Origin: Acidobacteriota bacterium
GTDB lineage: Bacteria > Acidobacteriota > Vicinamibacteria > Marinacidobacterales > Marinacidobacteraceae
Assembly: GCA_028877265.1 (NCBI GenBank)
Contig: JAPPGX010000082.1
Coordinates: 1 to 32,550 of the forward strand
Reading direction: 5' to 3'
Length of the DNA: 32,550 nucleotides
A program made the position numbers and the translations under genes. The notes beneath the pieces are model-generated. The model was not told the origin of the DNA, searched no databases, and saw nothing but the letters and a program-made list of their open reading frames with translations. This document shows, in pieces, positions 8,303 to 14,969 of the stretch (positions are counted from its first letter, which is position 1; the number at the start of each line of letters is the position of its first letter).

Positions 8303-8983
8303 ATGAAGATTTCCCGTTTCCTGCTGGCAGCCGCCTTCCTCGCGCTCGGCGCGACGGCTTTCGCCGGAGGTCCCGGCGAGGCGGACACCTCGCTCACCGG
8401 CCTCTATCTCGAGGCCCGCACCGCCGACGTGTACGCGGGCCACTGCTACGCGAACAGCGAGGTCGGCCTCGACGGCGAGGAAGCCGTGCTCGCCTGGAAC
8501 GTCTCCGAGGGGATGTACGAGGGCGTCGAACTCTCCGGCCTCTCGGTGGTCGCGGTGGTGAAGGCGCAGGCCACCCTGGGAGATCCGCACGACAACCCGT
8601 ATCCGGTGGAGTCGGTGCTGATCGTGGACGAGTCCGCGAACGCCGACCAGCGCAGCGCCCTCATCCAGCTCGCGCACGACATGGGCGGCGAGTTGCTCGA
8701 CAACGTCAGGAACATCCGGGACGCGCCGGTGGCCGCGGACTTCGAGAGCACACCGGGCCACGCCGCACTGACTGCCGGCGAGCTGGTGGAGATCAAGACC
8801 CGGGCGATCACCCACAAGGATCACCTCTGCGGCAGCGAGTTCGTGTACTACCCGCCGCTGACGGAGATCGCGGACGCGATGCCGGCCTACACCGAGGCGC
8901 ACGCTTTCCGGGGCGACGACTTCGACACCACCTGGAGCTGCCCGCTCAAGCGGAGCGCCTTCCTGGGTACCTTCGTCCGCTAA
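8303..8983 (+). CDS. Exported DUF1326-like protein
   Basis: The product is 226 residues with a Sec signal peptide (MKISRFLLAA... cut near AFA at 19-21). The mature part begins LTGLYLEARTADVYAGHCYANSE, which resembles the start of DUF1326 proteins, a family with no settled biochemical function. Four cysteines occur (C48, two late ones and one in WSCPLKR), so disulfides or metal binding are possible. The alternating short hydrophobic strands suggest a beta-rich soluble domain. The ATG has GGAGG at 8291-8295. A second exported protein starts 22 nt after its stop and could be co-transcribed. It follows the molybdenum hydroxylase operon but is separated from it by a hairpin and its own promoter. 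Confidence 0.75.
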   Translation: MKISRFLLAAAFLALGATAFAGGPGEADTSLTGLYLEARTADVYAGHCYANSEVGLDGEEAVLAWNVSEGMYEGVELSGLSVVAVVKAQATLGDPHDNPYPVESVLIVDESANADQRSALIQLAHDMGGELLDNVRNIRDAPVAADFESTPGHAALTAGELVEIKTRAITHKDHLCGSEFVYYPPLTEIADAMPAYTEAHAFRGDDFDTTWSCPLKRSAFLGTFVR

Positions 8984-9005
8984 CGGCGGCCCCTGCTACC
9001 GCGCC

Positions 9006-9659
9006 ATGAAGGTTCGTCCGCGTTTCGCCTATCTGCTGCCCGCCGGGCTGCTTGCCGCGACTCTCGCTCTCGGGAGCGATCAACCGATGCTCGGCGCCGC
9101 CGACGGCGCTCCGCCCGAAGGCGTTTCCGATGAGATCCGGGCGGTCCTGGGTGCCGAGGGCGTCCGCGCGACGCTCGCTTCGGGCGTCAACCTCGACTTC
9201 TGGCTTCGCGCCGAGCAACCCGCCGGCGCCAACCCGAATCCTGCGGCGACCTTCCCGGACCTCAGCGTGGGGACCCTCGTCGGGGTGGTCCGGATCGACG
9301 GCCCCTGGTCCGACTACAAGGGGAACCCCATCGAGCCGAACGTCTTCACCATGCGCTACGGGGTCCGCCCGGAAGACGGGAACCACATGGGCGTGTCCGT
9401 GCACCTCGACTTCGTACTGCTGGTGCCGGTCGCCGAGGACATGACGGTGGACGTCGAGTGGGGCCAGGACGACCTCAACATCATGAGCTTCGCCGCCACC
9501 GGCATCGGCCATCCGGCGGTGATGAGTCTCGCGCCGAACTGGGAAGGGATCACCGAGCCCGCCATCTTCCAGGACGACGCCGAAGGCTGGGCGCTCGGCT
9601 ATCCCTGGCCCGGCGGCCTCACCCTCGGCTTCGTGGTCGAAGGCCAGGGCGAGCACTAG
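9006..9659 (+). CDS. Exported protein of unknown function
   Basis: The product is 217 residues. It starts with a signal-like stretch (MKVRPRFAYLLPAGLLAATLALG) that would be cleaved near residue 23 or kept as an anchor. The mature part is cysteine-free and contains a distinctive block VFTMRYGVRPEDGNHMGVSVHLDFVLL at roughly 115-142, then an acidic, aromatic C-terminal half. I recall no characterised family for it. No Shine-Dalgarno sequence is visible before the ATG. It lies 22 nt after the DUF1326-like gene, so it is likely the second gene of that unit. A pair of inverted family repeats (9662-9704, 9767-9810) separates it from the convergent peptidase genes. Confidence 0.7.
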   Translation: MKVRPRFAYLLPAGLLAATLALGSDQPMLGAADGAPPEGVSDEIRAVLGAEGVRATLASGVNLDFWLRAEQPAGANPNPAATFPDLSVGTLVGVVRIDGPWSDYKGNPIEPNVFTMRYGVRPEDGNHMGVSVHLDFVLLVPVAEDMTVDVEWGQDDLNIMSFAATGIGHPAVMSLAPNWEGITEPAIFQDDAEGWALGYPWPGGLTLGFVVEGQGEH

Positions 9660-9661
9660 GG

Positions 9662-9704
9662 GGAGCGCCGGTCTTCAGACCGGCACGCGGGCCGCAGGCC
9701 CGCG
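9662..9704 (-). repeat. Two-hairpin repeat, copy 2
   Basis: Read on the minus strand it has a GCGGGCC/GGCCCGC hairpin, then GCCGGTCTGAAGACCGGC followed by GCTCC. The stem differs from copy 1 (GGTCT/AGACC rather than GGCT/AGCC) but pairs fully. It begins 2 nt after the stop of the upstream gene and may act as its terminator. Confidence 0.8.
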
Positions 9705-9766
9705 AAAACCCTGACTGCTTCTCCGCTCGTTACCTACCCGATTGAGGGACGGCTGTACCGCGACTT

Positions 9767-9810
9767 CGCCCGCGTTCCGCGGGCGGTGCCGGTCTGAAGA
9801 CCGGCGCTCC
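9767..9810 (+). repeat. Two-hairpin repeat, copy 3
   Basis: CGCCCGCG-TTC-CGCGGGCG (9767-9785) is followed by GCCGGTCTGAAGACCGGC (9788-9805) and GCTCC. It is the mirror image of copy 2, so the pair forms a large inverted repeat between convergent genes. It ends 6 nt from the stop of the minus-strand peptidase gene. Confidence 0.8.
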
Positions 9811-9816
9811 CCCCCG

Positions 9817-10956
9817 TCAGTGCTCCAGTGCGCAGCGAAGCGGCCAGTCCCCGGCGGGTAACCGCACCTCCACCGTGCGCGAGCCGGCCGCGATCCCGGG
9901 CGCCCGCTCCAGGAACCGGCTCCGGCTGACGTCCACGCAGTCCGGACGACCGTGTCCGTAGTAGTCGTTGCGGCCGACATCCACCGCCAACACCCGTTCT
10001 TCGGGCCGCAGCTCCACCCGCCCCTCGCCCGCGTACATCAGATCGTTCGGCTCGTCGACGACGTGAAAGTACCTCCCTTCGTTGGGGGCGCACCGGGGCA
10101 CGGCGCCGAACACATGGAACAGCTCGTGGAGCATCGTGGCCTCGGCAACGTTGAAGGCGTGCTCGCCTACGCCGACCCGCGGCAGCGAGTCGCAGTGGAT
10201 GTAGTGCGCGCCCGCACGCTGAAACAGCGCGGAACCGCAGACCCCGATCGCCCAACCCTCGTAGTAGATGCCGAGCACCTTGTCTCCCCGGATCGCGAGC
10301 CGGGACGCTTCCCGCATCAGGTGCTCCACGAGAGACGCGCCGAATCCGTCCCCCTCCTGGTGGGTGAACGAAAGCCGCAGGAACGAGACATCCACGCGGC
10401 CTTCGTAGGTATCCACCCGGAGGCGCTGGCCGGTCTGGTCGTGGAGCCAGTTCTGCATCGCTGCCACGGAGTATCCGATCTCTCCGAACCGGTCCCGGTT
10501 CAGGTCCTCCCGGTCGCTCGGCACCGCGTAGACGAAGTGAATCTGGGGGCCGCCGATGTCGTCCGGGCGATCCCGGATGCTCCTCGGGTTCGGATCCTCC
10601 ACGACGAAGTCCAGTTCCACTTCGAAGCCCTCGAAGGTACCGGTCACCACCGCCGTCCCGGCGCCGATGCCTTCGGCGAAGCCGTCCTCGTCGATCGCAA
10701 CCACGTCCGGGTCGGATGAGGTCCATTCGGCATTCACGGTGCCGGTGGTGCCGTCGTCGTAGTTGCCGTAGGCAACCAGCGGCCCGACCCGCTGGCCGAC
10801 GCGGATCTCGGTGCGGGGAGCGAACGGCTCGAGACCCGTAAGTTGGCGCGGCGGCCGCGGTGGCGTCGGTGGAGGGGCGGAGGGCGACACGCCTCCCCCG
10901 CACGAAGCGAGCAAGACGCACAACGGAAGAAGGAGAAGGCGGCGATTCACGAGCAT
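9817..10956 (-). CDS. Lipoprotein metallopeptidase with Ig-like domain (copy A)
   Basis: The 379-residue product has a lipoprotein signal ending VLLASC (Cys19). A Pro-rich spacer (24-37) and a Big2-like Ig domain (about 40-120, WTSSDPDVVAIDEDGFAEGIGAGTAVVTGTF) follow. Then comes a peptidase-like domain with HELFH at 277-281 and Gly284. A conserved His298 lies 21 residues after the first motif His, followed by NDLMY at 304-308. The last two resemble the third zinc ligand and Met-turn of secreted HExxH peptidases. It is predicted to act at the cell surface or periplasm as a zinc protease; the substrate is unknown. The ATG at 10956 gives the clean lipobox. The frame is open for 16 more codons into the previous gene. 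It follows copy B by 17 nt on the same strand and is clearly its paralog. Confidence 0.85.
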   Translation of the reverse strand: MLVNRRLLLLPLCVLLASCGGGVSPSAPPPTPPRPPRQLTGLEPFAPRTEIRVGQRVGPLVAYGNYDDGTTGTVNAEWTSSDPDVVAIDEDGFAEGIGAGTAVVTGTFEGFEVELDFVVEDPNPRSIRDRPDDIGGPQIHFVYAVPSDREDLNRDRFGEIGYSVAAMQNWLHDQTGQRLRVDTYEGRVDVSFLRLSFTHQEGDGFGASLVEHLMREASRLAIRGDKVLGIYYEGWAIGVCGSALFQRAGAHYIHCDSLPRVGVGEHAFNVAEATMLHELFHVFGAVPRCAPNEGRYFHVVDEPNDLMYAGEGRVELRPEERVLAVDVGRNDYYGHGRPDCVDVSRSRFLERAPGIAAGSRTVEVRLPAGDWPLRCALEH

Positions 10957-10973
10957 TCGCACCGCGCTCGCCC

Positions 10974-12098
10974 TCAATGCTCCATTTCGCAGCGGAGCGG
11001 CCAATCCCCGGCCGGGAGCCGCACCTCCACCGTGCGCGAGCCGGCCGCGATCCCGGACGCCGGCTTCAGGAACCGGCTCCGGCTGACGTCGAGGCAGTCC
11101 GCGCGCCCGTGACCGTAGTAGTCGTCGCGGCCCACGTCGATGAAGGTCTCGCCCCCGCGGGGTTGCCGATCCGCGCCTCGGTACATCACGTCGTTCTCCA
11201 CATCGTCCACGTGTGGGGTTCCGTCGTGGTTCGGCGCGCAGCTCGCCACCGCACCGAAGACGTGCAGGAGCTCGTGGACCATCACCACCTCAAAAGTGGA
11301 GACGGTCTCCTCGTCGCTACCGAGCTCGGCGTCGCTGCATGAGAGGTAGACGGCCCCGCCCCGGCCGAAGAGCGGAGCGCTCCCGCAGACTCCCGCAACC
11401 CTGCCCTCGTAGTAGACGGCCAGGATTTTGTCACCGGTGATTCCCAGGGGACCTGCCGCGCGCAAGATGTCGCCGACCGTGCCACCCGCGGTGCCGTCGC
11501 CCTCCTGGTGGGTGAACGGGAGCCGCAGGAAAGAAACGTCCGGCCGACCCTGGTAGGTGTCCAGCCGCAGGGTCTGCCCGATCTCTTCCGCCAGCCAGTT
11601 CTGGATGCCCAGAGCGGACCGTTCGACTTCCCCGAAACGGTCGCGGTTGAGATCCTCCCAGTCACTCGGGACCGCGTAGACGAAGTGCACCTGCGGGCCG
11701 CTGATGTCGTCCGGGCGGTCCCTCGTGCTTCGTGGGTTCGGATCCTCCACGGCGAAGTCCAGTTCCACTTCGAAGCCTTCGAAGGTGGCGGTCAACACCG
11801 CCGTGCCGGTCCCGATGCCTTCCGCGAAGCCCTCCTCGTCAATCGCGACCACGCCCGGGTCCGACGAGGTCCACTCGGCGTTCACGGTGCCGGTGGTGCC
11901 ATCGTCGTAGTTGCCGTAGACGACCAGGGGACCAACCTTCTGCCCGACCCGGATGTCGGTGCGGGGAGCGAACGGCTCGAGACCGGTCAGCGCCCGGGGG
12001 GGCCGCGGTGGCGCCTTCGGGGGAGTCGTGGGCGAGACGCCTTCGCCACAGGAAGCGAAGAAGGCGAAAAGCGGGAGACAGAGGACGAGGCGCTTCAC
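10974..12098 (-). CDS. Lipoprotein metallopeptidase with Ig-like domain (copy B)
   Basis: The 374-residue product matches copy A along its whole length. It has lipobox FFASC (Cys17), a Pro-rich spacer, a Big2-like domain at about 37-118 and the peptidase motif HELLH at 275-279 with Gly282. His296 is again 21 residues downstream, NDVMY is at 302-306, and the C-terminal block DYYGHGRADCLDVSRSRFL is nearly the same. The Ig-like domain is almost identical between the copies. The middle, at about 155-270, has diverged most, as expected if substrate recognition differs. The start is GTG with TAATCT six bases upstream, which fits a leaderless transcript. The pair probably forms one transcript with copy B first. 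It arose by tandem duplication. Confidence 0.85.
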   Translation of the reverse strand: MKRLVLCLPLFAFFASCGEGVSPTTPPKAPPRPPRALTGLEPFAPRTDIRVGQKVGPLVVYGNYDDGTTGTVNAEWTSSDPGVVAIDEEGFAEGIGTGTAVLTATFEGFEVELDFAVEDPNPRSTRDRPDDISGPQVHFVYAVPSDWEDLNRDRFGEVERSALGIQNWLAEEIGQTLRLDTYQGRPDVSFLRLPFTHQEGDGTAGGTVGDILRAAGPLGITGDKILAVYYEGRVAGVCGSAPLFGRGGAVYLSCSDAELGSDEETVSTFEVVMVHELLHVFGAVASCAPNHDGTPHVDDVENDVMYRGADRQPRGGETFIDVGRDDYYGHGRADCLDVSRSRFLKPASGIAAGSRTVEVRLPAGDWPLRCEMEH

Positions 12099-12104
12099 GG
12101 GTTC

Positions 12105-12110
12105 AGATTA
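12105..12110 (-). promoter_or_regulatory. Candidate -10 (TAATCT) of a leaderless transcript
   Basis: TAATCT on the minus strand ends 6 nt before the GTG at 12098. There is no Shine-Dalgarno sequence in between. It follows the TANNNT spacing rule shared with other genes here. Confidence 0.5.
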
Positions 12111-12167
12111 CCGCGACACCCGCCGGCCCGCCCGCGTCCATTCGGACTCCCCGGAAGAGTCGCCGAC

Positions 12168-12173
12168 TACACT
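12168..12173 (+). promoter_or_regulatory. Candidate -10 (TACACT) for the MocA-like gene
   Basis: TACACT lies 14 nt before GAGAGG (12187-12192) and 28 nt before the proposed ATC start at 12202. If used, the transcript would begin near 12180, which is inconsistent with any start codon further upstream. Confidence 0.35.
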
Positions 12174-12201
12174 CGCCGCTGCTACCGAGAGGACGGCCAC
12201 G

Positions 12202-12897
12202 ATCCCACAATCGGTTCCGGAAACCCCCGCCACGAACGCCGCCGGCATCCTGCTCGCCGCCGGCGAATCGAAGCGGATGCGCCGCATAAAGGCCCTCCTG
12301 CCCCATCCGGACGGCTCGGGCCGGACCCTGGTCCGGACGGCGGCGGAGACCCTGCTGGCTGCCGGGCTCGCTCCCGTGATCGTGGTGCTCGGGCACGCCC
12401 GCCGCGAGATCGCTCCCGAGCTCCGGGGACTCACGGTGCGCGCCGTCCCCAACCCCGCCCATGAGCGCGGCATGCTCTCCTCTCTCCAGGTCGGAATCCG
12501 CGCTCTGGCCCCCGAGCGGCACATCTTCTGGACGGTCGTCGCGCCGCTGGACCAGCCCTTCCTCTCCGCCGGCCTCATCCGGAGGCTCATCGCGACCGCC
12601 ACCGGACCCCGGCAACCCCCCGCCGCCGTCGTGCCGGCCACCCCGGCAATGGAAAGGACCGGGACCTGGGGCCTGCCGGTCGTGCTCCGGCGGCGCCTCT
12701 TCCCGGAGGTGCTCGAACTCTCGGGAACCCGTGCGGCGGAAGCGGAAGGCCGGGACCGGGGCGCCGGCCGCGTCCTTGCGCGGCACCGCCCGGACGTGCT
12801 GGTCGTCCCGGCCAGCGAGCGGGAGCTCCTCGACCTCGACGACTGGGCGAGCTACGAGCGAGCGCGGCACGCACCGGGGGCCGTTGCGGGCGGATGA
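12202..12897 (+). CDS. MocA/MobA-like molybdopterin nucleotidyltransferase
   Basis: The family transfers a nucleotide to molybdopterin: MocA makes the cytosine dinucleotide form and MobA the guanine form. The 231-residue product has the nucleotide-binding motif ILLAAGESKRMRRIK at 16-30, the NPAHERGMLSSLQVGI block at 84-99 and the metal-site motif APLDQP at 114-119. The GMLSSL block is typical of MocA-type proteins. MCD is the cofactor form of PaoABC-type enzymes, and such an enzyme is encoded at 4181-7921. The start is a problem. No ATG, GTG or TTG occurs in frame between the end of the divergent gene and the first conserved motif. ATC at 12202, with GAGAGG nine bases upstream, gives a sensible N-terminus. 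An ATG at 11953 would overlap the antisense lipoprotein gene by 146 nt. Its stop overlaps the next start (ATGA). Confidence 0.75.
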   Translation: MPQSVPETPATNAAGILLAAGESKRMRRIKALLPHPDGSGRTLVRTAAETLLAAGLAPVIVVLGHARREIAPELRGLTVRAVPNPAHERGMLSSLQVGIRALAPERHIFWTVVAPLDQPFLSAGLIRRLIATATGPRQPPAAVVPATPAMERTGTWGLPVVLRRRLFPEVLELSGTRAAEAEGRDRGAGRVLARHRPDVLVVPASERELLDLDDWASYERARHAPGAVAGG

Positions 12898-13601
12898 CCC
12901 TTCCCCTGCCCCACCCGGCCGCCCTGCTGCTCAGCTACGCCTCGGTCGGGGCGCTCCTGCTGGTCACGGAGCTCCTCCGCCGCGCCGGCAGGGTTTCTCC
13001 GGACACGGCCCGCAAGGTCGTCCACGTGGGCGTGGGCCTGTGGGTGGTCCCCACGGTGTTGGTCTTCGCCGACTGGCGGGTAGCGGTCGTGCCGCCGCTC
13101 ACCTTCCTGGTGCTGAACTTCCTGATCCACCGGTTCCGGCTGTCCCCACTCGACAGCGACCCGGCGAACCTCGGCACCGTCTTCTTCCCCTTCTCGTTCG
13201 CCGTGCTCCTCGCCGTCTTCTTCCGGCCGGGGGAACCCGGAGATCAGACATTCCTCGCGGTGGCCGGGCTGTTGACGATGGCGCTCGGCGACGCCGCCGC
13301 GGCGTTCTTCGGGAAACGCTACGGGACCCGCCGCTACACCATCCTCGGCCACTCGCGGACCATGGAGGGGAGCATGGCGATGTTCCTGGTCACGGGCGCG
13401 GTGATCGCGGTCGTGCTGAACACCATGGCCGGTTTCGGCTGGCACGCGGCGGTGGCGTTCGGCCTCGTGACCGGGACGGCGGCCGCCGGAATCGAGGCGG
13501 TATGTCCCTTCGGGAGCGACAACCTGTTCGTGCCGCTGGGGACGGCGGCGATCCTGTGGGCGCTCGTGGAGGTGAGTGGGGCGGCCCTCGGCGTGGGATG
13601 A
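12894..13601 (+). CDS. Polyprenol/phytol-kinase-like membrane protein
   Basis: The 235-residue product is an integral membrane protein with about six or seven hydrophobic segments. It resembles the CTP-dependent dolichol/phytol kinase and CDP-diglyceride synthetase group. The signatures are RKVVHVGVGLWVVP near 39-52, GDAAAAFFGKRYG at about 131-143, RTMEGSMAMF at about 154-163, and SDNLFVPLG near the C-terminus. These enzymes phosphorylate long-chain isoprenoid alcohols using CTP. The lipid substrate cannot be predicted here. The ATG overlaps the MocA-like stop as ATGA, so the two are translationally coupled, although no shared pathway is obvious beyond CTP use. The last 106 bases of the gene are repeated downstream at 13738-13843 with mostly synonymous differences. 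Confidence 0.75.
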   Translation: MTLPLPHPAALLLSYASVGALLLVTELLRRAGRVSPDTARKVVHVGVGLWVVPTVLVFADWRVAVVPPLTFLVLNFLIHRFRLSPLDSDPANLGTVFFPFSFAVLLAVFFRPGEPGDQTFLAVAGLLTMALGDAAAAFFGKRYGTRRYTILGHSRTMEGSMAMFLVTGAVIAVVLNTMAGFGWHAAVAFGLVTGTAAAGIEAVCPFGSDNLFVPLGTAAILWALVEVSGAALGVG

Positions 13602-13695
13602 GGGAGAGGAGGCCGATGCGCGGTTCTAGTGCAGTCCCAACCGGCCGGCGTCATGTCGACGGAGGCGCCGCCTGGACATCGGGGTCCTTCCCGCC

Positions 13696-13736
13696 GCCCG
13701 CCTGCGGCGGGCTGTGCCGGCTGAAGCCGGCGTTCC
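13696..13736 (+). repeat. Two-hairpin repeat, copy 4
   Basis: GCCCGCC-TGC-GGCGGGC (13696-13712) is followed by TGT, GCCGGCTGAAGCCGGC (13716-13731) and GTTCC. It sits between the intact kinase-like gene and the duplicated tail of that gene, ending one base before the duplicated segment starts. Confidence 0.8.
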
Positions 13737-13737
13737 C

Positions 13738-13843
13738 GGCGGTATGTCCCTTCGGGAGCGACAACCTGTTCGTGCCGCTCGGCACCGCGGGAATCCTCTG
13801 GGCCCTCGTGGAAGTGAGCGGGGCGGCACTGGGACTCGGGTAA
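13738..13843 (+). pseudogene. Duplicated, diverged 3' end of the kinase-like gene
   Basis: This 106-nt stretch matches 13496-13601, the end of the upstream gene, without any gap. The first 46 or so bases are identical. Over the last 22 codons there are 16 differences, nearly all at third positions. The translation changes only at two residues (A to G, V to L), and the stop is TAA instead of TGA. No start codon or 5' part remains, so it cannot be a functional gene on its own. The synonymous pattern suggests it is the tail of an ortholog from a related strain, left after recombination, rather than a drifting local duplicate. Confidence 0.8.
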
Positions 13844-13867
13844 GGTCTCCCGCCGCTGAACCGCACC

Positions 13868-14965
13868 ATGTCCATCATTTCCCGCGACAAGGGGCGCGCG
13901 CTTGGGACCGAGGTCGCCCGGGTGACCTGGCGTTCCCTGCAGGTCGCCGCTGCCATCGCGATCGTGGTCGTCCCTTTTGGGTACGCCGTTACCGGAGCGA
14001 ATGCCGATGTCCTGATGGGCGCGCTCGCCGGCCTGACCGTCGGGATCGGCCTCAACCTGCGGATGGGTCGGCGGAACGGTCGGTCCATCGGCATCCTGAT
14101 CGGCTCTGCCGTGGGAGTGGCGACCGCGCTGATCGCCGGTCTCGTTCCGGGAAATCCCTGGGGGGCGCTGGTGCCCCCGGTACTGGCGCTCAGCATCGGC
14201 CTGACCGACGGGCTCGGCGAGACGCGCATCCGAGGCTACCGGGAAGCGCTCGCGGAATCGGCCCTCCTGTCGGGCCTCCTCGGTGCCGGACTGCTGTTCG
14301 TGCGCGACGGGCTCGGCGGTGTCCTGGGATGCGCGTTCATGATCGCGCCGAACGCGCTTTACGTCGGGTTCTTCAACCGAGACCGTGAGGGAAAGCGGTA
14401 TTCGCGTCCGCCCCTCGCGCTCGTAGCCGCCCTCCCAGTCCTGTTGGCGCTCCTTACCTGGCTGGTGATGAACGAGAGAACGCCGCTCCGCTCCGTCGAT
14501 GTGAGCCTGATTTCCGCCTTTGTCGGAATGGTGGTTGTCCCGATTCCGATATTCCTGGCCGCCCGGACGTTCGCGATCTGGGTCCAGCCGCGGCTGCGCC
14601 TCTACGTCCAGCTCGCCGACTACCTGCGGGTGATGTGGGTCCCCATCGGCGGCTTCGCCGTCGGCTACCTGGCGATCATCGTGATCTTCGCCGGTTTTTT
14701 CGGAATGCTCGAACGCTTCCTTCCGGGTTCGTTCAGCGGCGCCGCGGAGGCGGGCGTTCTGGACTGGACCGCCTTCTCCTTTTATTCGGCAATCGCCGAC
14801 CCCAGCTCGCTGATCCGGGCGGATTCCGGGCTCGCCCGGTTCCTGGTCGGAACCCAACTGGTCTTCTCTATCGGCTGGGCGCTCGTGGTGTTCGCCGCGG
14901 TGATGTCCGCCATCCAGCCGCAGCTCGACGCGATCTCCCGCCGGCGCGCCGAGAACGGCGACTGA
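13868..14965 (+). CDS. Polytopic membrane protein with channel-like C-terminus
   Basis: The 365-residue product has about ten predicted membrane segments. The first four (24-111) are small and glycine/alanine rich. A basic loop NRDREGKRYSRPP near 175-187 is probably cytoplasmic. The last part, WTAFSFYSAIADPSSLIRADSGLARFLVG followed by a final helix, resembles the pore-helix/M2 layout of two-TM ion channel domains. It has AFSFYSAIA where a selectivity filter such as TxGYG would stand, so potassium selectivity is not supported. Function is unknown. No clear Shine-Dalgarno sequence precedes the ATG, which follows 24 nt after the duplicated tail. The stop is only 4 nt from the stop of the convergent lat gene, with no room for a terminator. 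Confidence 0.65.
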   Translation: MSIISRDKGRALGTEVARVTWRSLQVAAAIAIVVVPFGYAVTGANADVLMGALAGLTVGIGLNLRMGRRNGRSIGILIGSAVGVATALIAGLVPGNPWGALVPPVLALSIGLTDGLGETRIRGYREALAESALLSGLLGAGLLFVRDGLGGVLGCAFMIAPNALYVGFFNRDREGKRYSRPPLALVAALPVLLALLTWLVMNERTPLRSVDVSLISAFVGMVVVPIPIFLAARTFAIWVQPRLRLYVQLADYLRVMWVPIGGFAVGYLAIIVIFAGFFGMLERFLPGSFSGAAEAGVLDWTAFSFYSAIADPSSLIRADSGLARFLVGTQLVFSIGWALVVFAAVMSAIQPQLDAISRRRAENGD

Positions 14966-14969
14966 CCGC

